A DNA stretch of 64,000 nucleotides from Nostoc sp. NMS9 (GTDB lineage Bacteria > Cyanobacteriota > Cyanobacteriia > Cyanobacteriales > Nostocaceae). The DNA is taken from the NCBI RefSeq assembly GCF_017114995.1, contig NZ_JABXKL010000083.1, positions 124,001 to 188,000 on the forward strand, read 5' to 3'. Of the stretch, positions 36,574 through 45,165 are shown one piece after another. The notes under the pieces are model-generated. The model ran no database searches and was not told the origin of the DNA. It was given only the letters and a program-made list of their open reading frames with translations. Positions within the stretch are counted from its first letter, which is position 1. The number at the start of each line of letters is the position of its first letter. The translations under genes were made by a program, and so were the position numbers.

Positions 36574-37015
36574 ATTTGACACTCCCCGCGATAAATCGAC
36601 GGGGATTCTTGGTTCAATGAGACCACTTAAACTAGGTTCCTTGCGTTACCTAGCCTAGAGGTGGGACTCTCCCCAAGCGTTAACTTTCCGAGGCAAGAGC
36701 GGTAGTTGCATTGCTGCAAGTCCTGTTTAACTTGAAACGATTTTGTTTCAGAGTTCTGAGTCGTCTAGCTCCTATGAATCTTTTACCTACTGCTAGGAGG
36801 AAACTAGAACAATGCAGTAGAACCGCATAGATGAGGCAGTGCGGTCTTGGGGTTTCCCCAAGTAGAGCAACTGCCGTTCAGTTATCAAGGAACAGATTGC
36901 TGTTAGGCAGTTAGGTTTTTATACAGGTTGATTACCATTCCTGTTAAAAATAAGATAACACAAAATGTTACTGGGCGATAAATCCCCCACACAGCTTTCA
37001 TCCTCGACTTTAAAG
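36574..37015 (-). mobile_element. probable IS200/IS605-derived remnant with omega-RNA-like end
   Basis: Read on the minus strand, the left edge is GAATCCCC-hairpin-GGGGAGTGTCAA (hairpin 36584-36604), the typical right end of tnpB-carrying IS605-family elements and the 3' scaffold of the TnpB omega-RNA. Further in, structured GC-rich segments (GGCAGTTGCTCTACTTGGGG) also look like such elements. No tnpA or tnpB frame is present. The right boundary is a guess. It could be a non-autonomous (PATE/MITE-like) derivative or an orphan guide RNA. Confidence 0.55.
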
Positions 37016-37017
37016 AC

Positions 37018-37056
37018 ATTAGAACCTAAAAACTTTTTGGGTTTTTAGGTTCTAAT
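37018..37056. terminator. 16-bp perfect inverted repeat
   Basis: ATTAGAACCTAAAAAC (37018-37033) and GTTTTTAGGTTCTAAT (37041-37056) with a 7-base loop. No gene ends nearby, so it may belong to the element at its left or be a free hairpin. Confidence 0.65.
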
Positions 37057-37514
37057 TTCGGGGTTTTCAGCCAAAAATTTTATAATCCAATATAAAAACT
37101 GCTATGACGGCGAATAGTCCCTCCAGATTCTTTAATTCGACCGACATATTTTTTGATACCCATACATTTAATTTATGGTTGGGGTCTAAATACCCATCCA
37201 TGACGTAATTCAGAATTGCGAATTGCGAATGGGGATTTTGGGAAATCCGGGTAATTTACGTTTTTGTCAGTTTTTCCTGAATGAATGTCCTGTTTTGCCT
37301 CTCGACTAGCTGTAGATGTGATTAGAAACGGATTATTAGGGAGAATTCTTTGAGCATCGAAAACGACGGTCGCGGCAGTGGCAGGTAGTGTTATGGCTTT
37401 TGTATTAGTTATAGATAGCGTCGGCGCAGCCCAACCTAGTCATCGCTATAGACTGGTGAAGCTCCGATATTAAGCTGGTGTTATGTTGAATGGGGCAAGA
37501 GTGATTAAAAAGGG

Positions 37515-38243
37515 TTAATGTCTCTTACCTGCTCCCAGATATAGCTCACCCACTTTCGGGTCATTCAACAATTCTTCACCAGGGCCGGAGATCGCATCAC
37601 GTCCCGATTCTAATACATATCCACGATTAGCCATCTCTAAAGCTTTACGAGCATTTTGTTCTACTAATACGATTGCAGTACCCGCCTGATTAATTTGTTT
37701 AATCTGCTCGAACACTTGTGTCACCAAATTCGGCGACAAAGCAGCAGATGGCTCATCTAAAATCAGCAAACCAGGTTCTAACATCAAAGCTTTGCCCATC
37801 GCTAGCATCTGGCGTTCTCCTCCAGAGAGAGTACCAGCAGGTTGACGACGGCGATCGCTTAGTCTGGGAAACATAGTAAATATCTTATCTTTAATTGGTT
37901 TCAGGGGAACGTTAAGCACAAAAGCACCCATCTCCAAATTCTCTTCAACACTCAGAGAGGGGAAAACATTGGCGATTTGCGGTACATAGCACATTCCTCG
38001 TTGGACAATTTGATTGGACTTTAGCCCCACGATATTTTCACCTTTGAAGGTAATTGTGCCTGTGTGGGGGATCAAAAGCCCAAAAATTGCTTTTGCCAAA
38101 GTAGATTTACCTGCACCGTTGGGGCCAATCACTGTCACCAATTCCCCTGGTGCAACCTGAAAATTCACACCTTGCAGGATATCTACATCTTTGATGTATC
38201 CAGCGTGAACATTTTGAACTTCTAATAAATAATCATTTGTCAT
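37515..38243 (-). CDS. LivF-type ABC transporter ATP-binding protein (branched-chain/neutral amino acids)
   Basis: 242 residues. Walker A GPNGAGKST, signature LSGGERQML and Walker B LLILDEPSA are all present. The C-terminus (GYVLESGRDAISGPGEELL) fits the LivF group. It would power uptake of amino acids with membrane subunits encoded elsewhere, since no permease, LivG or binding protein lies beside it. In Anabaena the Nat systems are similarly scattered. Confidence 0.9.
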   Translation of the reverse strand: MTNDYLLEVQNVHAGYIKDVDILQGVNFQVAPGELVTVIGPNGAGKSTLAKAIFGLLIPHTGTITFKGENIVGLKSNQIVQRGMCYVPQIANVFPSLSVEENLEMGAFVLNVPLKPIKDKIFTMFPRLSDRRRQPAGTLSGGERQMLAMGKALMLEPGLLILDEPSAALSPNLVTQVFEQIKQINQAGTAIVLVEQNARKALEMANRGYVLESGRDAISGPGEELLNDPKVGELYLGAGKRH

Positions 38244-38320
38244 TGGTCACTTGTCATTGGTCATTGGTCAACAGTCAAGTCAAACATAACTATTGACTGT
38301 TGACTGTTGACTATGGACTA

Positions 38321-38545
38321 TTACGGAGTTTTTTGCAACTCTGGTCGTTCTTCTGCAAGAATCGCCCCTTCTACAGGACAAACTTGGAGACAGATGCCGC
38401 AGTCGATGCAAGTGGCAAAGTCAATCCAGTACCAATCAGTTCCCTTGGTGTTTTTGCCTGGGCCATCATGAATACAAGCTACTGGACAGGCATCTACGCA
38501 GTCAGCAACGCCTTCACAGACTTCTGTAACAATTGTATGCGGCAT
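38321..38545 (-). CDS. bacterial-type ferredoxin with two Fe-S clusters
   Basis: 74 residues. The second cluster has C-x2-C-x2-C-x3-C at Cys46, 49, 52 and 56 (CIDCGICLQVCP). The first has Cys10, 16, 20 and 24 with wider spacing (CVDACPVAC), as in 7Fe or 2[4Fe-4S] ferredoxins. It is a low-potential electron carrier whose partner is unknown. The spacer to the LivF gene is filled with TTGGTCA and TTGACTG heptamers. Confidence 0.88.
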   Translation of the reverse strand: MPHTIVTEVCEGVADCVDACPVACIHDGPGKNTKGTDWYWIDFATCIDCGICLQVCPVEGAILAEERPELQKTP

Positions 38546-38829
38546 GTTCTCGATTCCCTCTCTTCTGTATCGGCTCTTTCTAGACTAGCAGGGGAGTGGG
38601 GACTGGGGATTGGAGATACTGGTGTCAAGGTGAGTCTGCATAAGACTGCAATTTTTATTCATTACTAGCTCAGAACTCGGAATTTTCAAATTTACCTTTA
38701 GTAGTAACAAAATCAAGGTTTTTGGCGTAAGTAAGCTGTCTTAGCTATTGCCGTTAGGTTCTAGGGAAATTCAGGCAAAAATACTATAATTTGTTACAAG
38801 CGTAATTTATCCTACTCCTGAAACGCAAA

Positions 38830-40188
38830 ATGCCAGAGGTTTCGCTACAGCTTTTCTTCTCTTACTCTCACAAAGACGAAGCTTTACGGGATGAACTAGC
38901 TAATCACCTGAGTACTTTGATACGGCAGGGTGTAATTTCAAGCTGGCACGATCGCAAGATACTACCAGGAGAGGAGTGGGATCACCAGATTAATGACAAT
39001 TTAAACACAGCCGATATCATTCTGTTGCTCGTCAGTTCAGACTTTATCGGTTCAAATTATTGCTGGGATGTTGAAGTCACGACAGCAATAGAACGTCACA
39101 ATACAGGAAAAGCTCGTGTCATCCCAGTTATTCTGCGAAAGGTTGATTGGAGTGACACACCGTTTGCTAAACTGCAATTTTTGCCCAAGAATGCCGATCC
39201 TGTTACCTCTTGGACTAATCGAGACGAGGCATTTACAAATGTAGCTCAGGGAATTAGGGCTACTGCTCAACAACTCAAGGGAGAACGTCAACAAAAACTA
39301 GCACTTGCAAGAAAGGAAGTTGCTATAGCTGAGTATCGTCAGTTGGTTGAGGAATTTGCGGCTGATGGCGAGATTTCTTTTGTGGAATCCGAAATATTGA
39401 AGGATTTACAAAAACAGCTAGGATTAACTCATGAAGAAGCTCGTACAGTGCGAGACAAAGTATTAGAACCTTATGGGAAATACAAGGAAAATCTAGACAA
39501 ATACAAGCAAATTTTTACCAAATTAATAGATGAACAAGGATATCCGTTAGGGGAAAAAGCTAAAGCGGATTTGAAGAAATTGCAGCAATATCTGAAGCTT
39601 AAAGATGGGGATGTAGCCCTCATAGATAATGAAGCTGAAGTACAAAGACTGCCACCAGAAGAGCAATTTACTGGTAATGATCTCCTCTCTGAGAAGGGTA
39701 TAGACTATACGCGATTGCGCGATTTACTCAAAGCTGGTAAGTGGGAAAAAGCAGATCAAGAAACTCTGGCAGTTATGCTCAAAGCCACTGGTAGAGAAAA
39801 AGAAGGCTGGCTTGATACCGAATCTATCAAAAAATTTCCCTGTACTGACTTACGCACTATTGACCAACTGTGGGTAAAACACAGCAATGGACGCTTTGGC
39901 TTGAGTGTGCAAAAGCGCATTTGGGAAAGCGTTGGAAAAGACTATGAAAAGTTTTGCGATCGCGTCGGCTGGCGGAAGTGGAGAATAGTTGTAGTTGACA
40001 AATGGTTTGGATTGAAACAACAAACCGAAAAACAAAGCGAATGGCTAAGATACTCAGACTTGAGGTTCGACACAAGTGCCCCCAAAGGACACCTTCCGGG
40101 TGCCCCCGGGAAAGGGTTTCGCGGCAATGAGGGGTGGGTGGAGGTGGGCGTTCGTGGATTCTCTCTTCTCTCGCGTCAAGACTTGTAA
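38830..40188 (+). CDS. TIR domain - helical linker - GUN4 domain protein
   Basis: 452 residues. Residues 1-145 form a TIR domain (LQLFFSYSHKDEALRDELAN, SSDFIGSNYCWDVE), with the likely NADase Glu at 82. Residues about 160-270 are helical and include a TerB-like stretch (EEFAADGEISFVESEILKDL). Residues about 285-425 form a GUN4 domain (GIDYTRLRDLLKAGKWEKAD, FPCTDLRTIDQLWVKHSNGRFG, APKGHLPG). GUN4 binds porphyrins and stimulates Mg-chelatase; TIR domains can cleave NAD+ or make cyclic nucleotide signals. The fusion suggests a sensor in which tetrapyrrole or a similar ligand controls a TIR effector. This is inference, and the bacterial proteins are little studied. Confidence 0.87.
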   Translation: MPEVSLQLFFSYSHKDEALRDELANHLSTLIRQGVISSWHDRKILPGEEWDHQINDNLNTADIILLLVSSDFIGSNYCWDVEVTTAIERHNTGKARVIPVILRKVDWSDTPFAKLQFLPKNADPVTSWTNRDEAFTNVAQGIRATAQQLKGERQQKLALARKEVAIAEYRQLVEEFAADGEISFVESEILKDLQKQLGLTHEEARTVRDKVLEPYGKYKENLDKYKQIFTKLIDEQGYPLGEKAKADLKKLQQYLKLKDGDVALIDNEAEVQRLPPEEQFTGNDLLSEKGIDYTRLRDLLKAGKWEKADQETLAVMLKATGREKEGWLDTESIKKFPCTDLRTIDQLWVKHSNGRFGLSVQKRIWESVGKDYEKFCDRVGWRKWRIVVVDKWFGLKQQTEKQSEWLRYSDLRFDTSAPKGHLPGAPGKGFRGNEGWVEVGVRGFSLLSRQDL

Positions 40189-40358
40189 GCTCTAACATAT
40201 AAGGCTTACAAAAAATTGTGAAGTTTCACAAACAAGTCATTTTGCACGAAGTATTGCAGTTTATAGGTTTCCGTTACTTGGCACTGTCGTTTTGCAGAAG
40301 TCAAAGCGAGCAGAAAATTTTTAGCCTACATTCCGCACTTATCCACTCATGAGGTGAA

Positions 40359-40553
40359 ATGGAACCGACGCCAGAGCAGAAGACGGTGATGTACAGAATT
40401 TGTCAACAATTAACAAAAATGTACACACCTATATATTTAGTAACTACCGACACTAGAACAGGCGACTTAATCATTATTGCTGGCGAAGAGATAGAAGCAT
40501 CAATTAGCCCAGAAGGAAAGGTGAGTTATGAGTCAACCGAAGCCGAATTTTGA
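40359..40553 (+). CDS. DUF6888-family small protein
   Basis: 64 residues, MEPTPEQKTVMYRICQQLTK, with YLVTTDTRTGDLIIIAGEEIE. From memory it matches the cyanobacterial DUF6888 family, whose members are usually encoded just upstream of DUF6887 genes. It overlaps the next gene by 26 bases in another frame. Function unknown. Confidence 0.72.
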   Translation: MEPTPEQKTVMYRICQQLTKMYTPIYLVTTDTRTGDLIIIAGEEIEASISPEGKVSYESTEAEF

Positions 40554-40710
40554 ACACATGACAATGAAAGACCTAAGAAAGTACATCTTGGCTCATAGAG
40601 ACGACGAAGATGCTATTCATGCAATAGCGATACGTCTTCGTAATCAGGGGAAAACAGGTACAGTTGAAGAGTTTTTAGAACACGTCAAACAGCAAACTCT
40701 TGGGGATTAG
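40528..40710 (+). CDS. DUF6887-family small protein
   Basis: 60 residues, MSQPKPNFEHMTMKDLRKYI, then LAHRDDEDAIHAIAIRLRNQ. From memory it fits DUF6887. The strong overlap with DUF6888, small size and many-copy distribution in Nostoc genomes make the pair resemble a toxin-antitoxin module, but no activity is known. Confidence 0.72.
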   Translation: MSQPKPNFEHMTMKDLRKYILAHRDDEDAIHAIAIRLRNQGKTGTVEEFLEHVKQQTLGD

Positions 40711-40778
40711 CGAGTGGGAAGTGGGGAGACAATGAGAATAACTATGCCCAATGCCCAATGCCCCATGCCCCACGCCCA

Positions 40779-41993
40779 CTAAAGCAATGGTTCTATTTTT
40801 GGTGAGCCATCAGCTTTGATCCAAGCAATTTGGGCAATGCCGCGATCGCTTGCATATTGGCGAATCGCCTCTGCATCCCTTCCGCCCAAATCAATTTCTA
40901 CCCGCACCAAATCAGTAGAATTTCTGAGTTTTTGCGCGTAGACAAAGGCAGCAGCGTTAGCACTAGGCGTCTCTGGTGCTACCAACCAGTCACTCGCTGG
41001 AGTTTCCTGTGGTAATTGCTGAGTAGACAACAAAACTTGGTATAAATCTTCAATACTTAGTCCAAAACCAATTCCGGGAATGTTTTCACCTTGAGGATGA
41101 TATAGCCCCAAAAGCTGGTCATAGCGACCACCGCGCCCTAAAACTCTGGTTTGGGATTCGGTATCATTGACAACCTCAAAGACAATACCAGTGTAATAAT
41201 CTATAGTCTGGATGAGGCTCAGATCAAGGATTAACGGAAATTTTTTCTCTGATTCTAGTAATTCTACTAGGGATTTGAGGTTATTTACTGCCTCTCGCTG
41301 TTCTTCATCTAAATCCAAACTACTGACTTTTTGTAACACGTCTGCACTTGGCCCGCGCAAATCCAGAATGATTTGGGCGCGATCGCGCAGTTTGTCACTT
41401 AGGGGTAAATTATCTATGGTGATGCGGTCAAGATGAGCGATCGCACTGCGAACTCGATCTTGGAGATTAGCAGGAAAAGCACTCAGGAGCGATCGGGTAA
41501 TTCCCGCCTCACCTAAAATTAAATGCCATCCCTGCAAACCCAATGCTGCTAAACAATCTGCTACTAACAGCAGTACTTCCGCATTCGCCAGCAATCCGCC
41601 AGTACCTAACAACTCCACCCCAGCTTGATAAAACTCTTGCTGACGATTATGCCTACTTTCCCAAGTGCGGCGAAACACATTGGCGTTGTAATACAACCGT
41701 TGTGGATAAGTGACACCAGCCATCCGAGTCACAACAGTACGAGCAATAGATGCTGTTAATTCTGGACGTAGCCCTAATTCATCATCTTCGCCATTTTGTT
41801 GTAGTTGAATCACCATCTGACGCTGAATTGCTTCCCCCGCCATTAGGGTATCCATCCGCTCTAAAGTCGAGGTGATAATCCTGTGATATCCCCAGCGATG
41901 AAACACCTGCTGTAACCGCTCTTCAATCCAGCGTTTTTTCTCCACATCCAAGGGCAATAAATCCCTGGCTCCCGCTGCTGGTTGATACACCAT
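40779..41993 (-). CDS. hisZ: ATP phosphoribosyltransferase regulatory subunit (HisZ)
   Basis: 404 residues, a histidyl-tRNA-synthetase paralogue. It has LGLRPELTASIARTVVTRMA and YNANVFRRTWESRHNRQQEF, then FEVVNDTESQTRVLGRGGRY. It lacks the C-terminal anticodon-binding domain of a true HisRS. HisZ partners with short HisG in the first step of histidine synthesis. Its start codon overlaps the preceding gene's stop by one base (TAATG), indicating translational coupling. Confidence 0.9.
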   Translation of the reverse strand: MVYQPAAGARDLLPLDVEKKRWIEERLQQVFHRWGYHRIITSTLERMDTLMAGEAIQRQMVIQLQQNGEDDELGLRPELTASIARTVVTRMAGVTYPQRLYYNANVFRRTWESRHNRQQEFYQAGVELLGTGGLLANAEVLLLVADCLAALGLQGWHLILGEAGITRSLLSAFPANLQDRVRSAIAHLDRITIDNLPLSDKLRDRAQIILDLRGPSADVLQKVSSLDLDEEQREAVNNLKSLVELLESEKKFPLILDLSLIQTIDYYTGIVFEVVNDTESQTRVLGRGGRYDQLLGLYHPQGENIPGIGFGLSIEDLYQVLLSTQQLPQETPASDWLVAPETPSANAAAFVYAQKLRNSTDLVRVEIDLGGRDAEAIRQYASDRGIAQIAWIKADGSPKIEPLL

Positions 41994-42949
41994 TATTTTT
42001 TCTTCCCACCAAACAAACCACCGAACAAACCACTACCAGATTTATCTGGTTGCTTATCTCCATTATTGGGGGATGAAGTCACCTTCTGATCGCTAGGTTG
42101 TTGTCCTAAAGCCTTATCTATTTTAGGTTTCCATTGCAGAGCCGTTTCGTCACTGGGGTCTAATTTTAGAGCGTTGTCAAAGTGGATTTTTGCCATTTTT
42201 AGCTGATTTTGCTTCAAATACACCATTGCAATTAAGCTATGACAGCGACTATTTTTCGGTTCTAGCTTCAGGGCATCCTGCAACTCTACTTTCGCTGGGG
42301 CAAATTGATTTTTGTCAATCAAAGATTGAGCGCGACGAATATACTGTTCTACAATCAAGTCTTCTTTTGGTGGTGCTGGCGCTGGTGCTGGTGGTGGATT
42401 TTTTGGTGTATTTGGCTGAGGCGTACCTGATTGGGCTTTGGGTTGAGCAGGCGGCGGCGCTGCGGATGCTTTACCCGCGCTCCGCATTAAATACACTAAA
42501 TTCAACTCACTAGCTTGGGCAATGACTTGCAGCGCTTGTTCTAAAGAATCATATTGGGTTTGGGCTAGTTTCGCGATCGCAGTTTTATAAAAATGATCGA
42601 TATTAGCTGCCTCAACTAACTGTCTAGCCAAGCCAGTGTTTAGAGTTACCGCACTAGACTCTTGTACCAGACGCTTGCCAATTTGCGACAAAATTAGAAT
42701 ATATTCAGTGCGAGTGCGATCGCCAGACAGTTTTTCGTAAGCTGGGTTAACCAACTTTGATAACAATTCGTTACCGAGATGTTTTTGAGCAGCAGTTTCA
42801 GTAAGACTACTGTCTGGGTGCAAACGGCGGGCGACTTGGAGATAGCGTTTGCGAATCTCTTTGACATCGGCATCAACTGGAACGCACAGCACTGCGTAAT
42901 GATCTATGAAATCATATTTAAATAGTCCACGATCTATTTTGAAAGACAT
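41993..42949 (-). CDS. J-domain and TPR protein
   Basis: 318 residues from the Met at 42949 (MSFKIDRGLFKYDFIDHYAV). The J domain has the HPD motif (ARRLHPDSSLTE). It continues with a Pro/Ala-rich linker (PPPAPAPAPPKEDL), a TPR block (AKVELQDALKLEPKNS, AKIHFDNALKLDPSDE) and a Gly/Lys-rich tail (LFGGLFGGKKK). It probably recruits a DnaK chaperone to a client or membrane site. Located between an inositol-phosphatase gene and hisZ, all on one strand. The frame is open upstream to 43033, but that part lacks similarity and overlaps the neighbouring gene. Confidence 0.85.
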   Translation of the reverse strand: MSFKIDRGLFKYDFIDHYAVLCVPVDADVKEIRKRYLQVARRLHPDSSLTETAAQKHLGNELLSKLVNPAYEKLSGDRTRTEYILILSQIGKRLVQESSAVTLNTGLARQLVEAANIDHFYKTAIAKLAQTQYDSLEQALQVIAQASELNLVYLMRSAGKASAAPPPAQPKAQSGTPQPNTPKNPPPAPAPAPPKEDLIVEQYIRRAQSLIDKNQFAPAKVELQDALKLEPKNSRCHSLIAMVYLKQNQLKMAKIHFDNALKLDPSDETALQWKPKIDKALGQQPSDQKVTSSPNNGDKQPDKSGSGLFGGLFGGKKK

Positions 42950-43023
42950 ATAGAGTTTTTGCACCAAAGGAGCAGTTAGATTGCTTTTAGTGTACCCAAA
43001 GTCGGCGGGAAAGCCCCCATCTG

Positions 43024-43836
43024 TTACACCCAAGCTGACAGTGGTGGAACCCGTAAAAGTTCGTTACTGAGAGAGTCGTGAATATAACTATTTGTGGCAA
43101 GAATTCTACCTAACTCAATTTTGACAGCAGTACCATCGTAGGCGGTGATTTTGCCCCCGGCTTCTTGTACTAAAATTATCCCAGCGGCAATATCCCAAGG
43201 AGAAAGTCCCCGTTCCCAGTAACCATCGACACGTCCACAGGCAACATAGGCCAAATCTAGCGATGCCGAACCGCTACGTCTAACTCCTTGGGTAAGATGG
43301 GTGAGGTGACTAAATTCTGCGTAGTTGTTATCAGAGGTTTCACGGCGATCGTAGGCAAATCCTGTTACTAGTAGGCTTTTACTCAGTTCAGATGTTGCCG
43401 AAACCTTGATGGGTTGACGGTTACGCGTTGCTCCTAAGCCAGCAGCAGCACGGAATAGCTCATTGTGAAATGGGTCATAAATTACACCAACTTGGGGAAC
43501 GCCATTAATTAACAACCCGATGGAAACAGCAAAAAATGGGTATTGATGAGCGTAGTTGGTTGTGCCATCTAAAGGATCTATTGCCCAAAGATATTCATTT
43601 TCTTGATTACCTAATTTCCCTGATTCTTCAGCAAGGATCGAGTGCTGGGGAAAGTGGCGGCGCAAAATTTCTAAAATCAACTCCTCTGAGGCTTTATCAG
43701 CAGCGGTGACTAAATCACCAGGGCGTCCTTTTTCAATAATTGCGTCTTCTAACTTACCCAAGTAACCTTGCAAAATAGCACCAGCAGCCAAGGCCGCTTC
43801 TGTCGCAATATCTAGAAAAATTTGTAGATTTGTCAT
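43024..43836 (-). CDS. inositol monophosphatase family protein
   Basis: 270 residues. The two Mg-binding motifs are [17 protein letters not shown] (with the earlier Glu in LAEESGK) and [18 protein letters not shown]. Members dephosphorylate inositol phosphates, fructose-1,6-bisphosphate, histidinol phosphate or PAP. With hisZ two genes downstream, a histidinol-phosphatase role is conceivable, but it may equally be SuhB-like. Confidence 0.9.
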   Translation of the reverse strand: MTNLQIFLDIATEAALAAGAILQGYLGKLEDAIIEKGRPGDLVTAADKASEELILEILRRHFPQHSILAEESGKLGNQENEYLWAIDPLDGTTNYAHQYPFFAVSIGLLINGVPQVGVIYDPFHNELFRAAAGLGATRNRQPIKVSATSELSKSLLVTGFAYDRRETSDNNYAEFSHLTHLTQGVRRSGSASLDLAYVACGRVDGYWERGLSPWDIAAGIILVQEAGGKITAYDGTAVKIELGRILATNSYIHDSLSNELLRVPPLSAWV

Positions 43837-43847
43837 TTGTCATTTAT

Positions 43848-43934
43848 TGGGCATGGGGCATTGGGCATTGGGCATTGGGCATTGGGCATTGGGTATTGGG
43901 TATTGGGCATGGGGCATTGGGCATTGGGCATTGG
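43848..43934 (+). repeat. GGGCATT tandem heptamer array
   Basis: About a dozen seven-base units, GGGCATT with variants GGGTATT and GGGCATG. One of the longest heptamer runs in the window, just upstream of the inositol-phosphatase gene. Such arrays are a hallmark of Nostoc/Anabaena genomes. Confidence 0.92.
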
Positions 43935-44027
43935 TTATTAATTCTTCTCCTTGACTTCCTCACTCCCCCACTTTCCCCCTCAGCACGGGCTAAACGCCCT
44001 GCTACCGCTAACAGCACTCAACACTGA

Positions 44028-44609
44028 TTAAAGATTTTGGCGGCGAAACTCGGCGGGAGTGAGGCGCATAGGCTTTTCTGGGTTCCAGATTCCTTGCCCC
44101 ATGAGTCTAGCCCATTGTTGGGCACGTTCTAAACGCTGGTCATACTTATGGTTAGGCGATCGCCCTACAAAGATTGCATTTCCTTGTTTGACTAATTCTT
44201 CATTCAATAACACCTTATTTTTCCACACATAAGCTAGAGTTCGCCCAATTTTGTCTTTTGCTTCTAAATCAAACTCCAGCGTTACCGATTGTTCTACACC
44301 ACTAATTAGATTCTCTAACTGTTCTTTTGCTGCTTCCCCCCAAGGGCGCTGTCGCAAATCTGGTGCATCAATACCCACTAACCGCACTTGGGAAATCAAA
44401 TTTGGTTGTTCAGCCATGCCTAACACTTCCAAGCTTTGACCACTAACTACCCGCGCTACTTTCACCTGGGCTTCATTGTTTGGCAATTGGTTTTTACCTT
44501 GGCAACTCACCAAGAGCAATAAGCAAGCCAAAATAGCTATTTTTCGCACCCTCTCACCAAGACGCATAGGCATCAGAAATTTGGTGATTTTGAATTGTTT
44601 ATTCCTCAT
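44028..44609 (-). CDS. thermonuclease-like (SNase) lipoprotein
   Basis: 193 residues. A lipobox LLLLVSC at about 30-36 indicates a lipoprotein. The nuclease fold shows VRLVGIDAPDLRQRPWG and KIGRTLAYVW; the first Arg, the first Asp and the later Arg of the staphylococcal nuclease site are present, and the third acidic residue is Asp instead of Glu. It is likely an envelope-anchored nuclease for degrading or taking up DNA/RNA. The start is uncertain, since Met13 or Met15 would give a more usual signal peptide. It overlaps the ferredoxin gene by 11 bases. Confidence 0.85.
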   Translation of the reverse strand: MRNKQFKITKFLMPMRLGERVRKIAILACLLLLVSCQGKNQLPNNEAQVKVARVVSGQSLEVLGMAEQPNLISQVRLVGIDAPDLRQRPWGEAAKEQLENLISGVEQSVTLEFDLEAKDKIGRTLAYVWKNKVLLNEELVKQGNAIFVGRSPNHKYDQRLERAQQWARLMGQGIWNPEKPMRLTPAEFRRQNL

Positions 44610-44967
44610 CTAAGGGTAAACCCGCTTTAATTCTTCCCTTAGCAAAATAGCGTCCAAACTGGAGTTCATAGACTTCATCTTCATCTTGCGTCTCCACTTC
44701 CAAGTCAGAACGGGGGTAACTCACACACAACAAGGCATAACTTTGCCGACGTAAATCTGGCGACAAGCCGATCGCCTCTGGTTGGTAAATTTCTCCTGAT
44801 AACACTCTCACAGCACAAGCAGTGCAAGCCCCGTTGCGGCAGGAAAACGGTAGTTCCACCCCTTGTTTTTCGCCAGTGTGCAGGATGTAGCGGTCTTCTG
44901 GTACTTGTAGAGTGTATGTTTTGCCAGTAGCGCGATCGCGAACTTTAATTGTGTATGTACGGGACAT
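44599..44967 (-). CDS. plant-type [2Fe-2S] ferredoxin with C-terminal extension
   Basis: 122 residues from the Met at 44967 (MSRTYTIKVRDRATGKTYTL). Ligands Cys43, Cys48, Cys51 (CRNGACTAC) and Cys81 (LLCVSYP). The extra tail ELQFGRYFAKGRIKAGLPLD is longer than in photosynthetic ferredoxins, so it is a paralogue with an unknown partner. The frame stays open 18 codons further up to 45021 (MDSSYSESDS...), and neither start has a clear ribosome-binding site. It overlaps the downstream nuclease gene. Confidence 0.88.
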   Translation of the reverse strand: MSRTYTIKVRDRATGKTYTLQVPEDRYILHTGEKQGVELPFSCRNGACTACAVRVLSGEIYQPEAIGLSPDLRRQSYALLCVSYPRSDLEVETQDEDEVYELQFGRYFAKGRIKAGLPLDEE

Positions 44968-45132
44968 CTGGATTTGCGTTTTGGGATTAGGACTATCAGA
45001 TTCACTGTAGCTTGAATCCATATTGCCAGAGGTTGCCCAAATTCCATAAATATTTAGGTTACAGGGTACAAAAGATAATTTTCTTTACTGTCACCTGTAA
45101 CCTATTCCCTTCCTAACTCCTAACTCTTGTAC

Positions 45133-45152
45133 AGACGCGATTAATCGCGTCT
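45133..45152. repeat. 20-base perfect palindrome
   Basis: AGACGCGATTAATCGCGTCT. It may serve as the terminator of mreD, whose stop lies 14 bases to the right, and it resembles a dispersed Nostoc repeat. Confidence 0.7.
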
Positions 45153-45165
45153 CTAACTCCCTTTA

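Larger units (their letters stand above)
36367..37514. other. 1.1-kb gene-free region with an IS605-family end
   Basis: There is no open frame of protein character. It holds the IS605/omega-RNA-like segment (36574-37015), the strong stem-loop at 37018-37056, and degenerate GC-rich repeats such as GATAGCGTCGGCGCAGCCCA near 37415. Confidence 0.6.
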
